DNA from: Aphodosoma sp045126975 | GTDB lineage: Bacteria; Bacteroidota; Bacteroidia; Bacteroidales; Paludibacteraceae | Direction of reading: 5' to 3' | Length of the DNA stretch: 64,000 nucleotides | NCBI GenBank assembly: GCA_045126975.1 | Contig: JBGVPL010000013.1 | Coordinates: 1-64,000, forward strand | The notes under the pieces: generated by a model | Database searches by the model: none | Told to the model about the DNA's origin: nothing | Seen by the model: the letters and a program-made list of their open reading frames with translations, nothing else | Part shown: one piece after another, positions 25,801-33,752 of the stretch | Numbering within the stretch: the stretch's first letter is position 1 | How the letters are laid out: each line of letters starts with the position of its first letter | Made by a program: the position numbers and the translations under genes

Positions 25801-26099
25801 ATAGTCGTAACACTATTAGATATTGTAATTGAAGTAAGAGATGAACAATAACTGAAAGCATCTTCTCCAATTGTAGTTACACTATATTCTGTTCTATTGT
25901 AAGTTACTTTTTCAGGAATAACAATTTCTGATTGAATATACCCTGCACCGTTATCATCCCGATAAGTTCCATCATGTGTAACAGTAGCCGTCTTATTCTC
26001 ATGATCAAAATCATAATAGATTCCATTTATTTGCGCTTCATACGCAAATGCCATTGCCGAAACAAACAATGCAACTAAAAAAAGTAATCTCTTTTTCAT
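22845..26099 (-). CDS. BspA-like leucine-rich-repeat secreted protein with T9SS sorting domain
   Basis: A 1084-residue protein from MKKRLLFL; signal peptide ends near AMAFA. Order: BspA-type LRR_5 repeats (about 45-320, units such as FSYCSSLTSITISNSVTTI), three InlB/Flg_new-type beta-grasp repeats (about 365-555: GGEYEAGTEVTITATANEGY twice), a starch-binding CBM26-like segment (about 570-680, with NLWAWLDDG and GWWSYTF), a second LRR_5 block (about 685-1000), and a T9SS type A domain (FDAFGRLIYTG, LPRGVYVVAIG, ending KVVL). Probably a surface adhesin or glycan binder. The alternative start five codons upstream is unlikely. Confidence 0.9.
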   Translation of the reverse strand: MKKRLLFLVALFVSAMAFAYEAQINGIYYDFDHENKTATVTHDGTYRDDNGAGYIQSEIVIPEKVTYNRTEYSVTTIGEDAFSYCSSLTSITISNSVTTIEWLAFYRCSSLVEVNIPSSVTTIIERAFHCCQSLEAINVDENNPNYASIDGVLYDKNITKLIHYPIKHKSTSITILETVTTIEQHAFDDCKSLSSVVMSNSVTNIGIWAFCVCSSLTEITFSENLERIEGRAFSGCSAFTDITLPNSVTFIGDWTFADCTSLKSIKLSDNLTTIDHDAFNGCSVLTKIEIPHKVELIKENAFGNCPNLNTIVCYGETPQVEIDLGVNVLTCLLKVPTIFYDDYKNHEYWGNFLNIEAIDVTYYKIDALANDSEMGEVIGGKYYWPGDTVKLEAVAYNGYEFKQWSDGSTENPRAFVAEEDVVLTAEFVEKLYNVSISYDEIGGNAIGGGEYEAGTEVTITATANEGYRFVYWKINGEYNWDYETVYENPYTFEVDSKDYNIEAVFELIPLYRVDLLSNFASGGTLSGGGEYEAGTEVTIKATVNDGYHFLYWLFDDNHIEELGGYGGTTDTIYTFVMGENNYEFTAVFEPDKVLIDSLYYYLLKDENCIKVSFYCPEDWEQVNLWAWLDDGTNVLGVDWPGYTINNEGNGWWSYTFDASIEDVNILFTDGYGKQTRDILDVRESTCYMLDEYGEVVISNDCNNISYYAILTAPADWDGWSSSYTGDIVIPEKVTYNDVEYPVTSIDNYSFYDSQITSLTIPNSIPANDIYIWGCDKLNKVKANVNWIYKLESQFTYLNVKELHFTGGYIDYIPRIPSVEVLDLQKVTNSDLGQTAFAEFLENNNYVGFKNIRKLVLPENLWIIRERQFDGLWMLEEIVIPDGVTEIPDGAFYDCHALAKVEFSENLTSIGKYAFYSCHALENIVIPEGVTEIGDAAFYGCNYADEIVIASSVQRIGNNAFALCNQVERMEVHATIPPSIKAKTFYQVNRNIEFVVPTAARNAYAEDIYWREFIQEVPTDVETTTINSLVVYTQGGMIYVEGVETDYNIFDAFGRLIYTGRESVLSLPRGVYVVAIGDKIKKVVL

Positions 26100-26162
26100 A
26101 ATTAAAAAAATCAAACGTTAATATTTCAAGTTAATTATAATCAAAGATTTATTAAAAATGTA

Positions 26163-26170
26163 CAAATATA
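26163..26170 (-). promoter_or_regulatory. -7 element for the BspA-like gene
   Basis: TATATTTG on the minus strand, 63 bp before the start codon and downstream of the terminator of structured RNA candidate 1, so gene and RNA are separate transcription units. No convincing -33. Confidence 0.45.
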
Positions 26171-26250
26171 ATGGATGGCGGTTTTCTTCGGCACAGTTTG
26201 CTTGAAGGTTGCTATTGGGTAGGCTGAGTATTTCTGTATATTTTTAACAC

Positions 26251-26559
26251 AAAAAACGTGGAACTCGACAGTTGTCGTTCCACGGTTTGAGGCTCTCGCA
26301 TTGCCCAATTATCTTAGAACAACAACGCGAAGCCCACGCTGAAATGTATGTATATTTATACCCTTTATGAGACACAATATATTGCGTCTCTACAGGCTAT
26401 GTACAACATTCCCGTAGGACATCTAACGTTGCTAAGTCTGAAGATAATTTTGAAAGTTGCGAGATTCCAAACCATCAGAACAAAGCGTCGATAAACGCCT
26501 ATAACTATATGTCCGTAAACCCACCCTTAAGAAAATGACATATTCCCAACGTAGGCTTA
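26251..26559 (-). ncRNA. Structured RNA candidate 1 (about 309 nt), unknown family
   Basis: Independent unit: promoter at 26566-26595, terminator CGTGGAAC...GTTCCACG plus six T at 26251-26284. A large domain is closed by three consecutive perfect helices: GGTTTG/CAAACC (26468-26473 with 26284-26289), CTCGCA/TGCGAG and AATTATCTT/AAGATAATT. Inside are hairpins CAACGTT/AATGTTG, the GAGACRCAA palindrome, GTAT/ATAC and CAGCGTG/CGCGTTG. The 5' part offers GTAAGCC/GGTTTAC and ATATGTC/GACATAT in interleaved order, meaning a pseudoknot or two exclusive helices, then hairpin GCGT/ACGC. No ORF. I find no RNase P, tmRNA, SRP or riboswitch signature. Confidence 0.68.
26369..26390. repeat. GAGACRCAA palindrome within structured RNA candidate 1
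   Basis: GAGACACAATATATTGCGTC plus TC; one mismatch from perfect. It forms a hairpin in the RNA. Same family as 607, 39154 and 52550. Confidence 0.75.
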
Positions 26560-26565
26560 CGAGTA

Positions 26566-26595
26566 CAAAGGTATAAAAAAATCTTCATTCTGCAA
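26566..26595 (-). promoter_or_regulatory. Promoter of structured RNA candidate 1
   Basis: Minus strand: TTG (26593-26595), 19-bp spacer, TACCTTTG (26566-26573). The -33 element lies in the loop of the preceding ftcD terminator. Confidence 0.7.
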
Positions 26596-26615
26596 GTGCA
26601 AAATGAAGATTTTTT
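26575..26615 (-). terminator. Terminator of ftcD
   Basis: AAAATCTTCATT / AATGAAGATTTT with a 12-nt loop (CTGCAAGTGCAA), immediately after the ftcD stop codon and followed by T on the minus strand. Confidence 0.8.
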
Positions 26616-26638
26616 ATAGTGATTAAATAATTGATGGA

Positions 26639-28336
26639 TTATTTAATTTTAGCATTTACGATTTCGAGGATTTCGGCTTCGAGTTTGCATGCTTCGGCAG
26701 CAAGTGCGTTAGCTTCGCCTACGAGACGGTCGGCTACTTCGCGGTCTTTCAAACCACCAGCGTTGATTTTCACGTTGAGACATGCACCCAATACAGCAGC
26801 ACGAGCAGCCAATGCACCTACACCAGCATCTGATACTGAATTAGGGTTACCTTCTTCAGCCATTGCACGAATAAGTGGGAATGTGTCCATGGTTGCTTTG
26901 ATAGTTTCCAATGGCACTTGTGTTGCATAAAGTGTAGCTTCTTGCATAGCAGCAGCACGAGCAGCTTTTTCTTCATCAGTTGATTTAGGCATTGCAAATA
27001 CTGCCATGATTTTGTTGAAGGCTTCGGTGTCTTCGTCAACCAACCAAAGAAGACGGCTCATCATAGCTTGACCTTTGTCAGCCCATTCAGAGAAGAACTC
27101 CCAACGAGCATCCCAACCTGCTTTGTGTGAAGAGAGGTTAGCCACCATAGTAGCCAAAGCAGCAGCGAGTGAACCCATATAAGCAGAGATAGAACCACCA
27201 CCAGGAGCTGGACTTTCGCTTGCTGTCTCTTGAGCAAAACCTGTACATGTCATATCGACAAGTTTTTTCTTAGTTTTGTCTTCGATGAGATATTCGATAA
27301 CTTTTTCTTCTGGGTTGAATGGTTTGAGGTCGTCCAAGCCCATTGATTTAACTGCAATTTTGATGATTTCTTCATCGTGAAGACCTACAGAGCGTTGTTG
27401 TTTACGCAAGAAATATTTACCTGCTTCGATGAGTGTAGATTTTGGCACAAGACCTACGATTTCGGCACCTGTTACACGCAAACCACGATTAGCAGCACAA
27501 CGAGATACTTCGTCGAAAGCAACGTGGAGAGGAGTAGTTTTGATATCAGTGATATTCATTGATACTTGAGCGATACCGTATTCGTCGATAAACCAACCGA
27601 TAGCTTTAGTACCTTTGAGTGTACCAGGAATCATGATATCTTTACCGTTTTCGTCTTTCATCACTTTACCTACAGGTGAGCCACCTTCGCGCATAGGGCG
27701 ACCTTTTTCGCGTACGTCGAATGCGATAGCATTAGCACGACGAGTAGATGTAGAGTTGAGGTTATAGTTAACTGCGATAAGGAAATCACGAGCACCTACT
27801 GCAGTAGCACCAGTTTTAGCAGTTTTTTCGTCCCAAACTGTTGGACCGAAATCAGGGTTTTCTTCTGCTACACCAAAGCGTTGACAAAGAGCTTCGTATT
27901 CACCTTTACGGCAAACAGCAAGATTGCGACGTGCAGGAGTGAAAGCAGCAGCTTCGTAAGCATATACAGGAACGCCAAGTTCGTCACCGATACGTTTACC
28001 TAATTGACGAGCATATTCAGCACATTCTTCGAGAGTTACACCAGCAACTGGTACGAGTGGACATACGTCAGTTGCACCCATACGAGGGTGAGCACCATGG
28101 TGGTGACGCATATCGATGAGTTCAGCAGCTTTGCGAACAGCTTGGAAAGCAGCTTCCATTACTTGTTCTGGTTCGCCCACGAAAGTAACAACTGTACGGT
28201 TAGTTGCTTCACCTGGGTCAACATCAAGAAGTTTGATACCTTCTACTTTTTCAATTACATCAGTAATCTGTTTGATTACAGCCAAATCGCGACCTTCAGA
28301 AAAATTAGGTACGCATTCAATAAGTTTCTTTTGCAT
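26639..28336 (-). CDS. ftcD: Glutamate formimidoyltransferase / formimidoyl-THF cyclodeaminase
   Basis: A 565-residue bifunctional enzyme of histidine catabolism: transfers the formimino group from formiminoglutamate to tetrahydrofolate, then deaminates it to methenyl-THF. N-terminal transferase (about 1-300; CVPNFSEGRD, MRHHHGAHPRMGATDVCPLVP with the active-site His) and C-terminal cyclodeaminase (about 345-560; SPAPGGGSISAYMGSLAAAL). No other hut genes are in view; the next gene is a glycosyltransferase. Confidence 0.96.
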   Translation of the reverse strand: MQKKLIECVPNFSEGRDLAVIKQITDVIEKVEGIKLLDVDPGEATNRTVVTFVGEPEQVMEAAFQAVRKAAELIDMRHHHGAHPRMGATDVCPLVPVAGVTLEECAEYARQLGKRIGDELGVPVYAYEAAAFTPARRNLAVCRKGEYEALCQRFGVAEENPDFGPTVWDEKTAKTGATAVGARDFLIAVNYNLNSTSTRRANAIAFDVREKGRPMREGGSPVGKVMKDENGKDIMIPGTLKGTKAIGWFIDEYGIAQVSMNITDIKTTPLHVAFDEVSRCAANRGLRVTGAEIVGLVPKSTLIEAGKYFLRKQQRSVGLHDEEIIKIAVKSMGLDDLKPFNPEEKVIEYLIEDKTKKKLVDMTCTGFAQETASESPAPGGGSISAYMGSLAAALATMVANLSSHKAGWDARWEFFSEWADKGQAMMSRLLWLVDEDTEAFNKIMAVFAMPKSTDEEKAARAAAMQEATLYATQVPLETIKATMDTFPLIRAMAEEGNPNSVSDAGVGALAARAAVLGACLNVKINAGGLKDREVADRLVGEANALAAEACKLEAEILEIVNAKIK

Positions 28337-28528
28337 TTTGTATTAGATTTTTTAGAAGACATAAAACATTTTTTTAGAAGACATAAGAACATAATAACAA
28401 AAATTATTAAACTATCTTTTTATGTCCTTCTGCTATTCTGTCTTCAATTTAATAATATTATTTTTTATTCATTTACTTACAGTGAATTCATAAGCGTTCG
28501 GCATAGTCAAGCGAGCTTGTCTCTGCTC
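28337..28528. repeat. ftcD-GT2 spacer with short direct repeats
   Basis: TTTTTTAGAAGACATAA occurs twice (about 28348 and 28370). TTTTTATTCATTT occurs at about 28463 and again at 28531 inside the end of the GT2 gene, flanking a 60-bp block. No gene seen. Confidence 0.4.
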
Positions 28529-29983
28529 TCACTTTTTATTCATTTCAATACGAGCGAGGAGCTCCATTGTACGAATTTTGTCTTTGTAGAGGTTGTTGGC
28601 ATTGATTTTTTCGATGCTAAGTGCTGCATCTGAGTTGCCATCCCAACGACGACAGAGGTACAACGAAGTGTAGATACGTCCGATTTGATATTGACGACTG
28701 AAACGGAGACCAAGTGCATAGTCCTCACCGTAAGATGTGTTAGGCACTTTCACACGGCGAAGCATTGGAGTGTAGAACGCACGAGGAGCACCAAGTCCAT
28801 TGATACGGAGCGCATTGTTGCGACCATTATCTGGAGTCCACTCTTTGTGGTCAATCAATCCAGGTGGAATTGGTTGCATATCGCCATTAGTCATTGTGTA
28901 TGAGCCAACTACCATAGCGCAATTTTGTTCGTAGAAGGCATTAACGATAGTTTGGAGAGTATTTTCGTCTTGATAAACGTCGTCAGAGTCGAGTTGAACG
29001 GCAAATTTACCGCAAGTCGCATGGTCAACACCAGCATTCCAGCAACCACCGATACCAAGGTCAGTACGCTCTGGCACGAGGTGAACTACACGATTGTCTT
29101 GTTCGGCATATTTGCGGATAATATCCGAAGTACCATCAGTAGAATAGTTGTCGATGATGATGAGGTTGAATGGGAATGTAGTTTTTTGAGCTAATACAGA
29201 GCGGATTGCATCTTCGATAGTACGAACACGATTGCGTACAGGGATGATGACAGATGCTTCATTAGCAAATTCGCCTTCGTCGAAGTTAACCGACTCGAAA
29301 TTAGGCACGAGGTAACCACCAATAGCTTTCAAGTGGTCGGTACAAGCGAGTTCCATCTCGATTTGCACTTGACGGTTTTTAGGGTCAACATAGTCGAATT
29401 GTTTTTCGCCACTCTTACGAGTATCGAGTTCGATTTCAGAATAGAGATATTCGTTGATGCGAACGATAGTGGCGTGTTGGCTCACTTTGAGGCGAAGGTT
29501 ATAGATACCAGCGAATTGATATTCAGCCGAAGTTTCAGCAACAGCACGTTTCAAAGCCTCTGCATTATAGAACAACACCGAGCCGAAGTTGAAATCGTCG
29601 CGAAGACTACCTACTTGATAGTCGATAGTAGGAGCATTTTTGCGCTCGCCATCCACGATTTGATAGTAGTCGCTATAAATCATACCTACGCCTGCACCAG
29701 CAGCAAGATTATAGAAACGCTCGATGCCATATTGACCAAATTCCAAAGTAGTATATTTGGTATAAATCAATGAAAATTCCGCATCGCTATGTTCAGCAAT
29801 TTTAGCCACAGTGGCAGAGCTATTCAACGAGTCAACCACCAAACATTTGCAGCCGTCATACTCCACTGGCTCATTTGCCAAAAGATAGATGTCAGCCACC
29901 AATTCCGAAGCCTTAAGACCTTCGACTGTAGATTTGAATTGCTCTACAGATTGAGCAGGAATAAAACAATTAATTTTTTTCAT
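28529..29983 (-). CDS. Glycosyltransferase family 2 protein
   Basis: A 484-residue cytoplasmic protein. Residues about 1-215 look like a degenerate GT-A-like module. Residues about 235-480 are a classical GT2 domain: ASVIIPVRNRVRTIEDAIRS start, IDNYSTDGTSDI, and the metal-binding DSDD at QLDSDDVYQDE. No transmembrane helix. The sugar and acceptor cannot be told. Its leader ends CTAAATATCTAAAAT before ATG, the same cassette as the rnf genes. ftcD follows 192 bp downstream, possibly cotranscribed. Confidence 0.88.
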   Translation of the reverse strand: MKKINCFIPAQSVEQFKSTVEGLKASELVADIYLLANEPVEYDGCKCLVVDSLNSSATVAKIAEHSDAEFSLIYTKYTTLEFGQYGIERFYNLAAGAGVGMIYSDYYQIVDGERKNAPTIDYQVGSLRDDFNFGSVLFYNAEALKRAVAETSAEYQFAGIYNLRLKVSQHATIVRINEYLYSEIELDTRKSGEKQFDYVDPKNRQVQIEMELACTDHLKAIGGYLVPNFESVNFDEGEFANEASVIIPVRNRVRTIEDAIRSVLAQKTTFPFNLIIIDNYSTDGTSDIIRKYAEQDNRVVHLVPERTDLGIGGCWNAGVDHATCGKFAVQLDSDDVYQDENTLQTIVNAFYEQNCAMVVGSYTMTNGDMQPIPPGLIDHKEWTPDNGRNNALRINGLGAPRAFYTPMLRRVKVPNTSYGEDYALGLRFSRQYQIGRIYTSLYLCRRWDGNSDAALSIEKINANNLYKDKIRTMELLARIEMNKK

Positions 29984-30019
29984 ATTTTAGATATTTAGTA
30001 ATTTTTTACCGTAAATTAA
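29984..30019 (-). repeat. Leader cassette of the GT2 gene
   Basis: Minus-strand TTACTAAATATCTAAAAT immediately before ATG; matches the tails before rnfB, rnfD and rnfE, without the heptamers. Confidence 0.6.
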
Positions 30020-30113
30020 TAGATAGCACCATAGGTGCGATATACCACAGGCAGGGGTGTAAACCCCTGATAAAACGCATATTCCACATAAACCCCCAAC
30101 GGGGGTGACAGAG
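30020..30113. repeat. REP-like element, 3' flank of the transposase gene
   Basis: Core 30048-30069 is 22 bp and is an exact inverted copy of 30619-30640 on the other side of the gene. Outer palindromes AGCACCATAGGTGC and AACCCCCAACGGGGGT. Ends 3 bp before the transposase stop codon. Confidence 0.85.
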
Positions 30114-30115
30114 AA

Positions 30116-30571
30116 TCAATCATCGATCAAATAACGCTCGTCATATTCCACCTTATAAGCATCCAAAAACATCATATATTCATCTTTGGCATTTCGCTTC
30201 TTATGGTGTTCTTCTTGATTGCGAATATAATTAATCGTTTTATCCAATAATGATGGACTTACCGAAAAAGCACCATACCCCTCTTGCCACTCAAATGTAT
30301 TATAACGAATATTTTTTGTTTTTATCCACTTACTACTATTTGATTTAAGCACCCTTACAAACTCCGACACCGACATTGTTTTGGGCAATGAAGTTAATAT
30401 ATGTAAATGGTCAGATCTTCCACCTATTTCAATTGGTAAACCTTTGACCCCTTTTATAATACCTCCAATATACGCAAACATTTCATCTAAATCACAATCA
30501 CAGATTTTAACTCCTGTACTTTTTATATGAAATATTAAATGTATATCTATTTTTACTAATGAATTTCCCAT
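30116..30571 (-). CDS. REP-associated tyrosine transposase (RAYT, IS200/Y1 family)
   Basis: A 151-residue single-domain HUH enzyme. Visible: HUH motif DHLHIL (about residues 63-68) and catalytic-helix region TINYIRNQEEHHKK (Tyr near residue 120, followed by QxxHH typical of this group). RAYTs cut and rejoin single-stranded REP hairpins and are thought to spread them. The gene is bracketed by inverted identical REP cores (30048-30069 and 30619-30640); related elements are at 491, 9762 and 9918. The start at MGNSLVK (30571) is chosen over the ATG 16 codons earlier, which lies inside repeat sequence. Confidence 0.88.
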   Translation of the reverse strand: MGNSLVKIDIHLIFHIKSTGVKICDCDLDEMFAYIGGIIKGVKGLPIEIGGRSDHLHILTSLPKTMSVSEFVRVLKSNSSKWIKTKNIRYNTFEWQEGYGAFSVSPSLLDKTINYIRNQEEHHKKRNAKDEYMMFLDAYKVEYDERYLIDD

Positions 30572-30583
30572 TTTTCCTCTTTC

Positions 30584-30668
30584 ACCCCGATGGGGTTTAT
30601 TTTTGGGTTTCAATTTCACAGGGGTTTACACCCCTGCCTGTATTATTTCGTCCCGATGGGACTTCGTC
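30584..30668. repeat. REP-like element, 5' flank of the transposase gene
   Basis: Palindromes ACCCCGATGGGGT and CGTCCCGATGGGACT flank the core 30619-30640. It overlaps the end of the amidase-like gene, whose last residues RRSPIGTK are encoded by it. Confidence 0.85.
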
Positions 30669-33660
30669 GTGTCAAAAACTCTATCACCTGCAGCATAAAC
30701 TGCTCTTGCATCTCTTCGGTTGCGAGGGTTTCAAATGGGAAACCACACACAACTACACGATAATCCTCACCCGAATATGCCACTGCGGCACTATTATTAT
30801 TCTGCAAATAACGCACTACTGTATAGGCATTTTCACCCACAGGCACTATTGCATCAGGACTTTCTACGGCATAAATATCTTCGTTCAAGTGTTGAACAAA
30901 CCGATATTCACCCTCAAAAGATGTGTTATTCGGAGCATAAACAGCCTTTAATTCACCATTTTGAGTAGCACGGTCAGCACGCCATTCTACTTTAAGCACA
31001 TCTTTAACAAACTGTCTATCAGCCTTAGTAGCATTCACCGACAACCAATTATCCGACGCCACGTATGCCCCCGACACAAACAATGCCCCACCTGCCGATA
31101 CATAACGACGCAGTTCTCGTTGCAAATTTAATGAAAAAGTTCTGTATTTGCAACTATTTGAGTCATTACCCCACAAAGTTTCTTTCTGTTCGCCAAGTAT
31201 AAGGTCAACAAGCTTATAATCAACAATATTAACATCACCATTTTCTACTGCTGCTCGCGAACAAGAAACGAAACTATAACCCGCTTTAACTATTGCTCTA
31301 CCATGCACAAAAGGAAAATCGTGAGTATTACCTGCAACCAACATCTCTTCGCAGTCGCTATTGCTCTGTCCCCAACCGGAATCGTCATCCGAAATCCAAG
31401 GGTGGCGCGAATCGAAATCGTGCTGACGTCCAATATATTGCAACTCTACTCCATCGCCTACGCCACGGTCGAGCCACTCAGGAAAACCTGCATAAGGCGC
31501 AGATTGGAAGCCTTCGGGGCCAGCCACACGGTCGAACCCATTGATAATCAAGACTTCGCCCTTAGCATTACGAGCCGAATATGCCGAAAGTATTTCACTA
31601 TCCATACTTGCACCGCCTGCATTCACTGCCACCACCTTATAACTCATCATCTCATCTACACCAATAGGCAAAACCGCCACTGTATCATCGACTAACACAC
31701 CATTATCCCACCCTTCACCATCGCGACGAGTATAGACAACATAACGCTCTGCCACCGCAGTAGATTCGAGCGAATCAATAGTTGGTCGCCAAGAGAGGCG
31801 CACTTTGTTATCGCCAATCAATCGAAGCGCAAAACTATTGATAGGGAGAGGCGTAATAACGTAATCTTTATTATTCTGAGTAGCAATGAATTTTGTCATT
31901 GCCTTATAAATCGCACGCGAAACGATAAACTTGAAGCGAGGGTCAAGTCCATAACGCATATCCTCAAAGTTCTGATGCGAAAGTAGTTCAAGCAACATAG
32001 CAGGCACCTCAGGACGACGCGACTCACTATACGAGCGGTCCCACATCCAACGCTGTGTCCAACGCGGATTGGCAGTAGCACGAATATCACCTACAATTTG
32101 CTGCATCATAAAATCAGTGAAATCGCGCGATGCAAAACGACTTTGCCCCGATGGAAAATCGTATTTATACTCTTTTTCGTTCACATCAAAAGGTGTTGTA
32201 TAGATACAAAGCGTACCAATTGCAGTATCCAATTTGCAACCCGCATCAGAGTGGAAAGCAAAAGAGAGGTCGATAGGAATACCCAATCCAACCGAGTCGG
32301 GAGCATTCATCGAGCCTTGATTGAGCCAATTAACCCATTGAGCACGACAAGTATAGTCGTCAGTATAATCGTTCAATCCCTTAGTATAAGAAATTACCGA
32401 ATCAGGAGCACCAGCCCATTGCATCCAATAACGAGCAGCTTCCCAAAAACGAGCACGACCACTTGTTTCATACTCCTCCTTTTCGAAAATAGATATTTTG
32501 CGCTCACGGTCTTTCTCATCTTCAAGCTGAGCAATCTCCTCATCAGTAGCTGGACGACGAGCCACATTGCCCATACCTCCACCAAAGCGCACTGCATCAG
32601 CAACTACAACGCCTTTATGCTTACTTTCATTACTCAACACAACAGAAGCATGTTCAGCATCAGCTCCTTTACGGAAATAGAATTGCCCAAGATATATCCA
32701 TGTGCCACCACCCATTTGTTGATTTACACGGAAAGTAGTTTCGCCAGCCGAGTGACGCACAGTGTATTTAGCATCAGGCACAGATTTCTTTTCAGTTGTG
32801 TATGCAATAGATACCCAATACCAACCATCTTCGGGTATTTCAGCTGTCCAAACCACCGTAGATGTTTCATCTTTATTAGTTTTTATCACACCATAAGTGC
32901 CTGCGCGAAATGGATTCTCGTGTTCATGATAAACCTCTTGTGTATGAGCAAATCCTGGAGCTTTCAATTGTGCATTGTGCATTATGCATTGTGCATTATC
33001 GTTATCAACCACCACTTCATTGCGCTGATAATCACGCTCACGAGGCATAAAGACATTAGCCCCTGCACGCTCAAGCATAGGTGCAAGATAAGGAATGACA
33101 AACGAGAGTGTAAATTTGTCCTCAACGGTAGTAAACACCCTTGCACGTTGCCATTGCCAACGGTCAGTGCGTTGCTCATAGTACCAACCATGACTCTGCC
33201 AAAGTGCAATATTACGGTCTTGAAGTCCATGTTTTATATCATACACCCTATCTTCATTACGCACAAATGGCACTGTTTCAGTGTATTTAGTATTATAACG
33301 AGATTGGTCGATATCCGATTTTGCACGATAATAGTTAGGTACAAGGTCACGAATATTATTCTTTTTTTGCACACAAAGTTGCACTTTATAACCCTTGTAT
33401 CGAGGCGCAATAACTGCTTTCACAGCCTGCTCCATTGAATCGACTAAGGCAGGACGATAATGAAGCGAATTGAACATATCGCCCAATTCCACCTTGTATG
33501 TATCACCACTAATGCGCACTCTATCAACCTTGAAATTGCCCCATACACGTGAATTACGTGCAAAATGAAGCAAAGTGTCCTCTACTTGTTGCTTATAATT
33601 CTGCGCTGAAAGCAACAAGATAGAGGACAAAAACAATAATATAAAACTTATTTTTTTCAT
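30643..33660 (-). CDS. Secreted amidase-like / golvesin C-terminal-like multidomain protein
   Basis: A 1005-residue exported protein (signal peptide 1-19, LLLSAQ). The region around 150-220 (DIALW-like NIALWQSHGWYYE, AGANVFMPRERD) and the region around 460-600 (SFAFHSDAG, PEVPAMLLELLSHQN, AIYKAMTKFI) together resemble an N-acetylmuramoyl-L-alanine amidase fold. A golvesin-like beta domain lies between them (about 240-365). A fibronectin III-like segment (about 610-700) and a C-terminal alpha/beta domain follow. Relatives are often labelled xanthan lyase. Residues about 221-232 (AQCIMHNAQL) are read from a TGCATTR heptamer array; the C-terminus is read from a REP. Confidence 0.75.
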   Translation of the reverse strand: MKKISFILLFLSSILLLSAQNYKQQVEDTLLHFARNSRVWGNFKVDRVRISGDTYKVELGDMFNSLHYRPALVDSMEQAVKAVIAPRYKGYKVQLCVQKKNNIRDLVPNYYRAKSDIDQSRYNTKYTETVPFVRNEDRVYDIKHGLQDRNIALWQSHGWYYEQRTDRWQWQRARVFTTVEDKFTLSFVIPYLAPMLERAGANVFMPRERDYQRNEVVVDNDNAQCIMHNAQLKAPGFAHTQEVYHEHENPFRAGTYGVIKTNKDETSTVVWTAEIPEDGWYWVSIAYTTEKKSVPDAKYTVRHSAGETTFRVNQQMGGGTWIYLGQFYFRKGADAEHASVVLSNESKHKGVVVADAVRFGGGMGNVARRPATDEEIAQLEDEKDRERKISIFEKEEYETSGRARFWEAARYWMQWAGAPDSVISYTKGLNDYTDDYTCRAQWVNWLNQGSMNAPDSVGLGIPIDLSFAFHSDAGCKLDTAIGTLCIYTTPFDVNEKEYKYDFPSGQSRFASRDFTDFMMQQIVGDIRATANPRWTQRWMWDRSYSESRRPEVPAMLLELLSHQNFEDMRYGLDPRFKFIVSRAIYKAMTKFIATQNNKDYVITPLPINSFALRLIGDNKVRLSWRPTIDSLESTAVAERYVVYTRRDGEGWDNGVLVDDTVAVLPIGVDEMMSYKVVAVNAGGASMDSEILSAYSARNAKGEVLIINGFDRVAGPEGFQSAPYAGFPEWLDRGVGDGVELQYIGRQHDFDSRHPWISDDDSGWGQSNSDCEEMLVAGNTHDFPFVHGRAIVKAGYSFVSCSRAAVENGDVNIVDYKLVDLILGEQKETLWGNDSNSCKYRTFSLNLQRELRRYVSAGGALFVSGAYVASDNWLSVNATKADRQFVKDVLKVEWRADRATQNGELKAVYAPNNTSFEGEYRFVQHLNEDIYAVESPDAIVPVGENAYTVVRYLQNNNSAAVAYSGEDYRVVVCGFPFETLATEEMQEQFMLQVIEFLTRRSPIGTK
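32967..32999. repeat. TGCATTR heptamer array inside the amidase-like gene
   Basis: ATTGTGC x2, ATTATGC, ATTGTGC, ATTAT: same unit as in the tolC signal peptide and at 61004-61035. Confidence 0.85.
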
Positions 33661-33752
33661 TCCAAATTTAGGTTATAGATTAGAGGTTAGAGGTTAAAAA
33701 AATAGTCTCCAAGCACTATAACCTTTAACCACTAACCTTTAACCCTCAAAAC

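Noticed and set aside
26251..26559. tmRNA, RNase P RNA or SRP RNA as identity of the structured RNA
   Set aside because: No tRNA-like ends or tag frame, no conserved GAGGAAAGTCC-type RNase P core, and too long and differently folded for SRP RNA.
32098..33438. 446-residue open frame antisense to the amidase-like gene
   Set aside because: Fully overlapped by a gene with signal peptide and recognisable domains; the translation is Ile/Ser/Thr-rich with no domain pattern, a shadow of the opposite strand.
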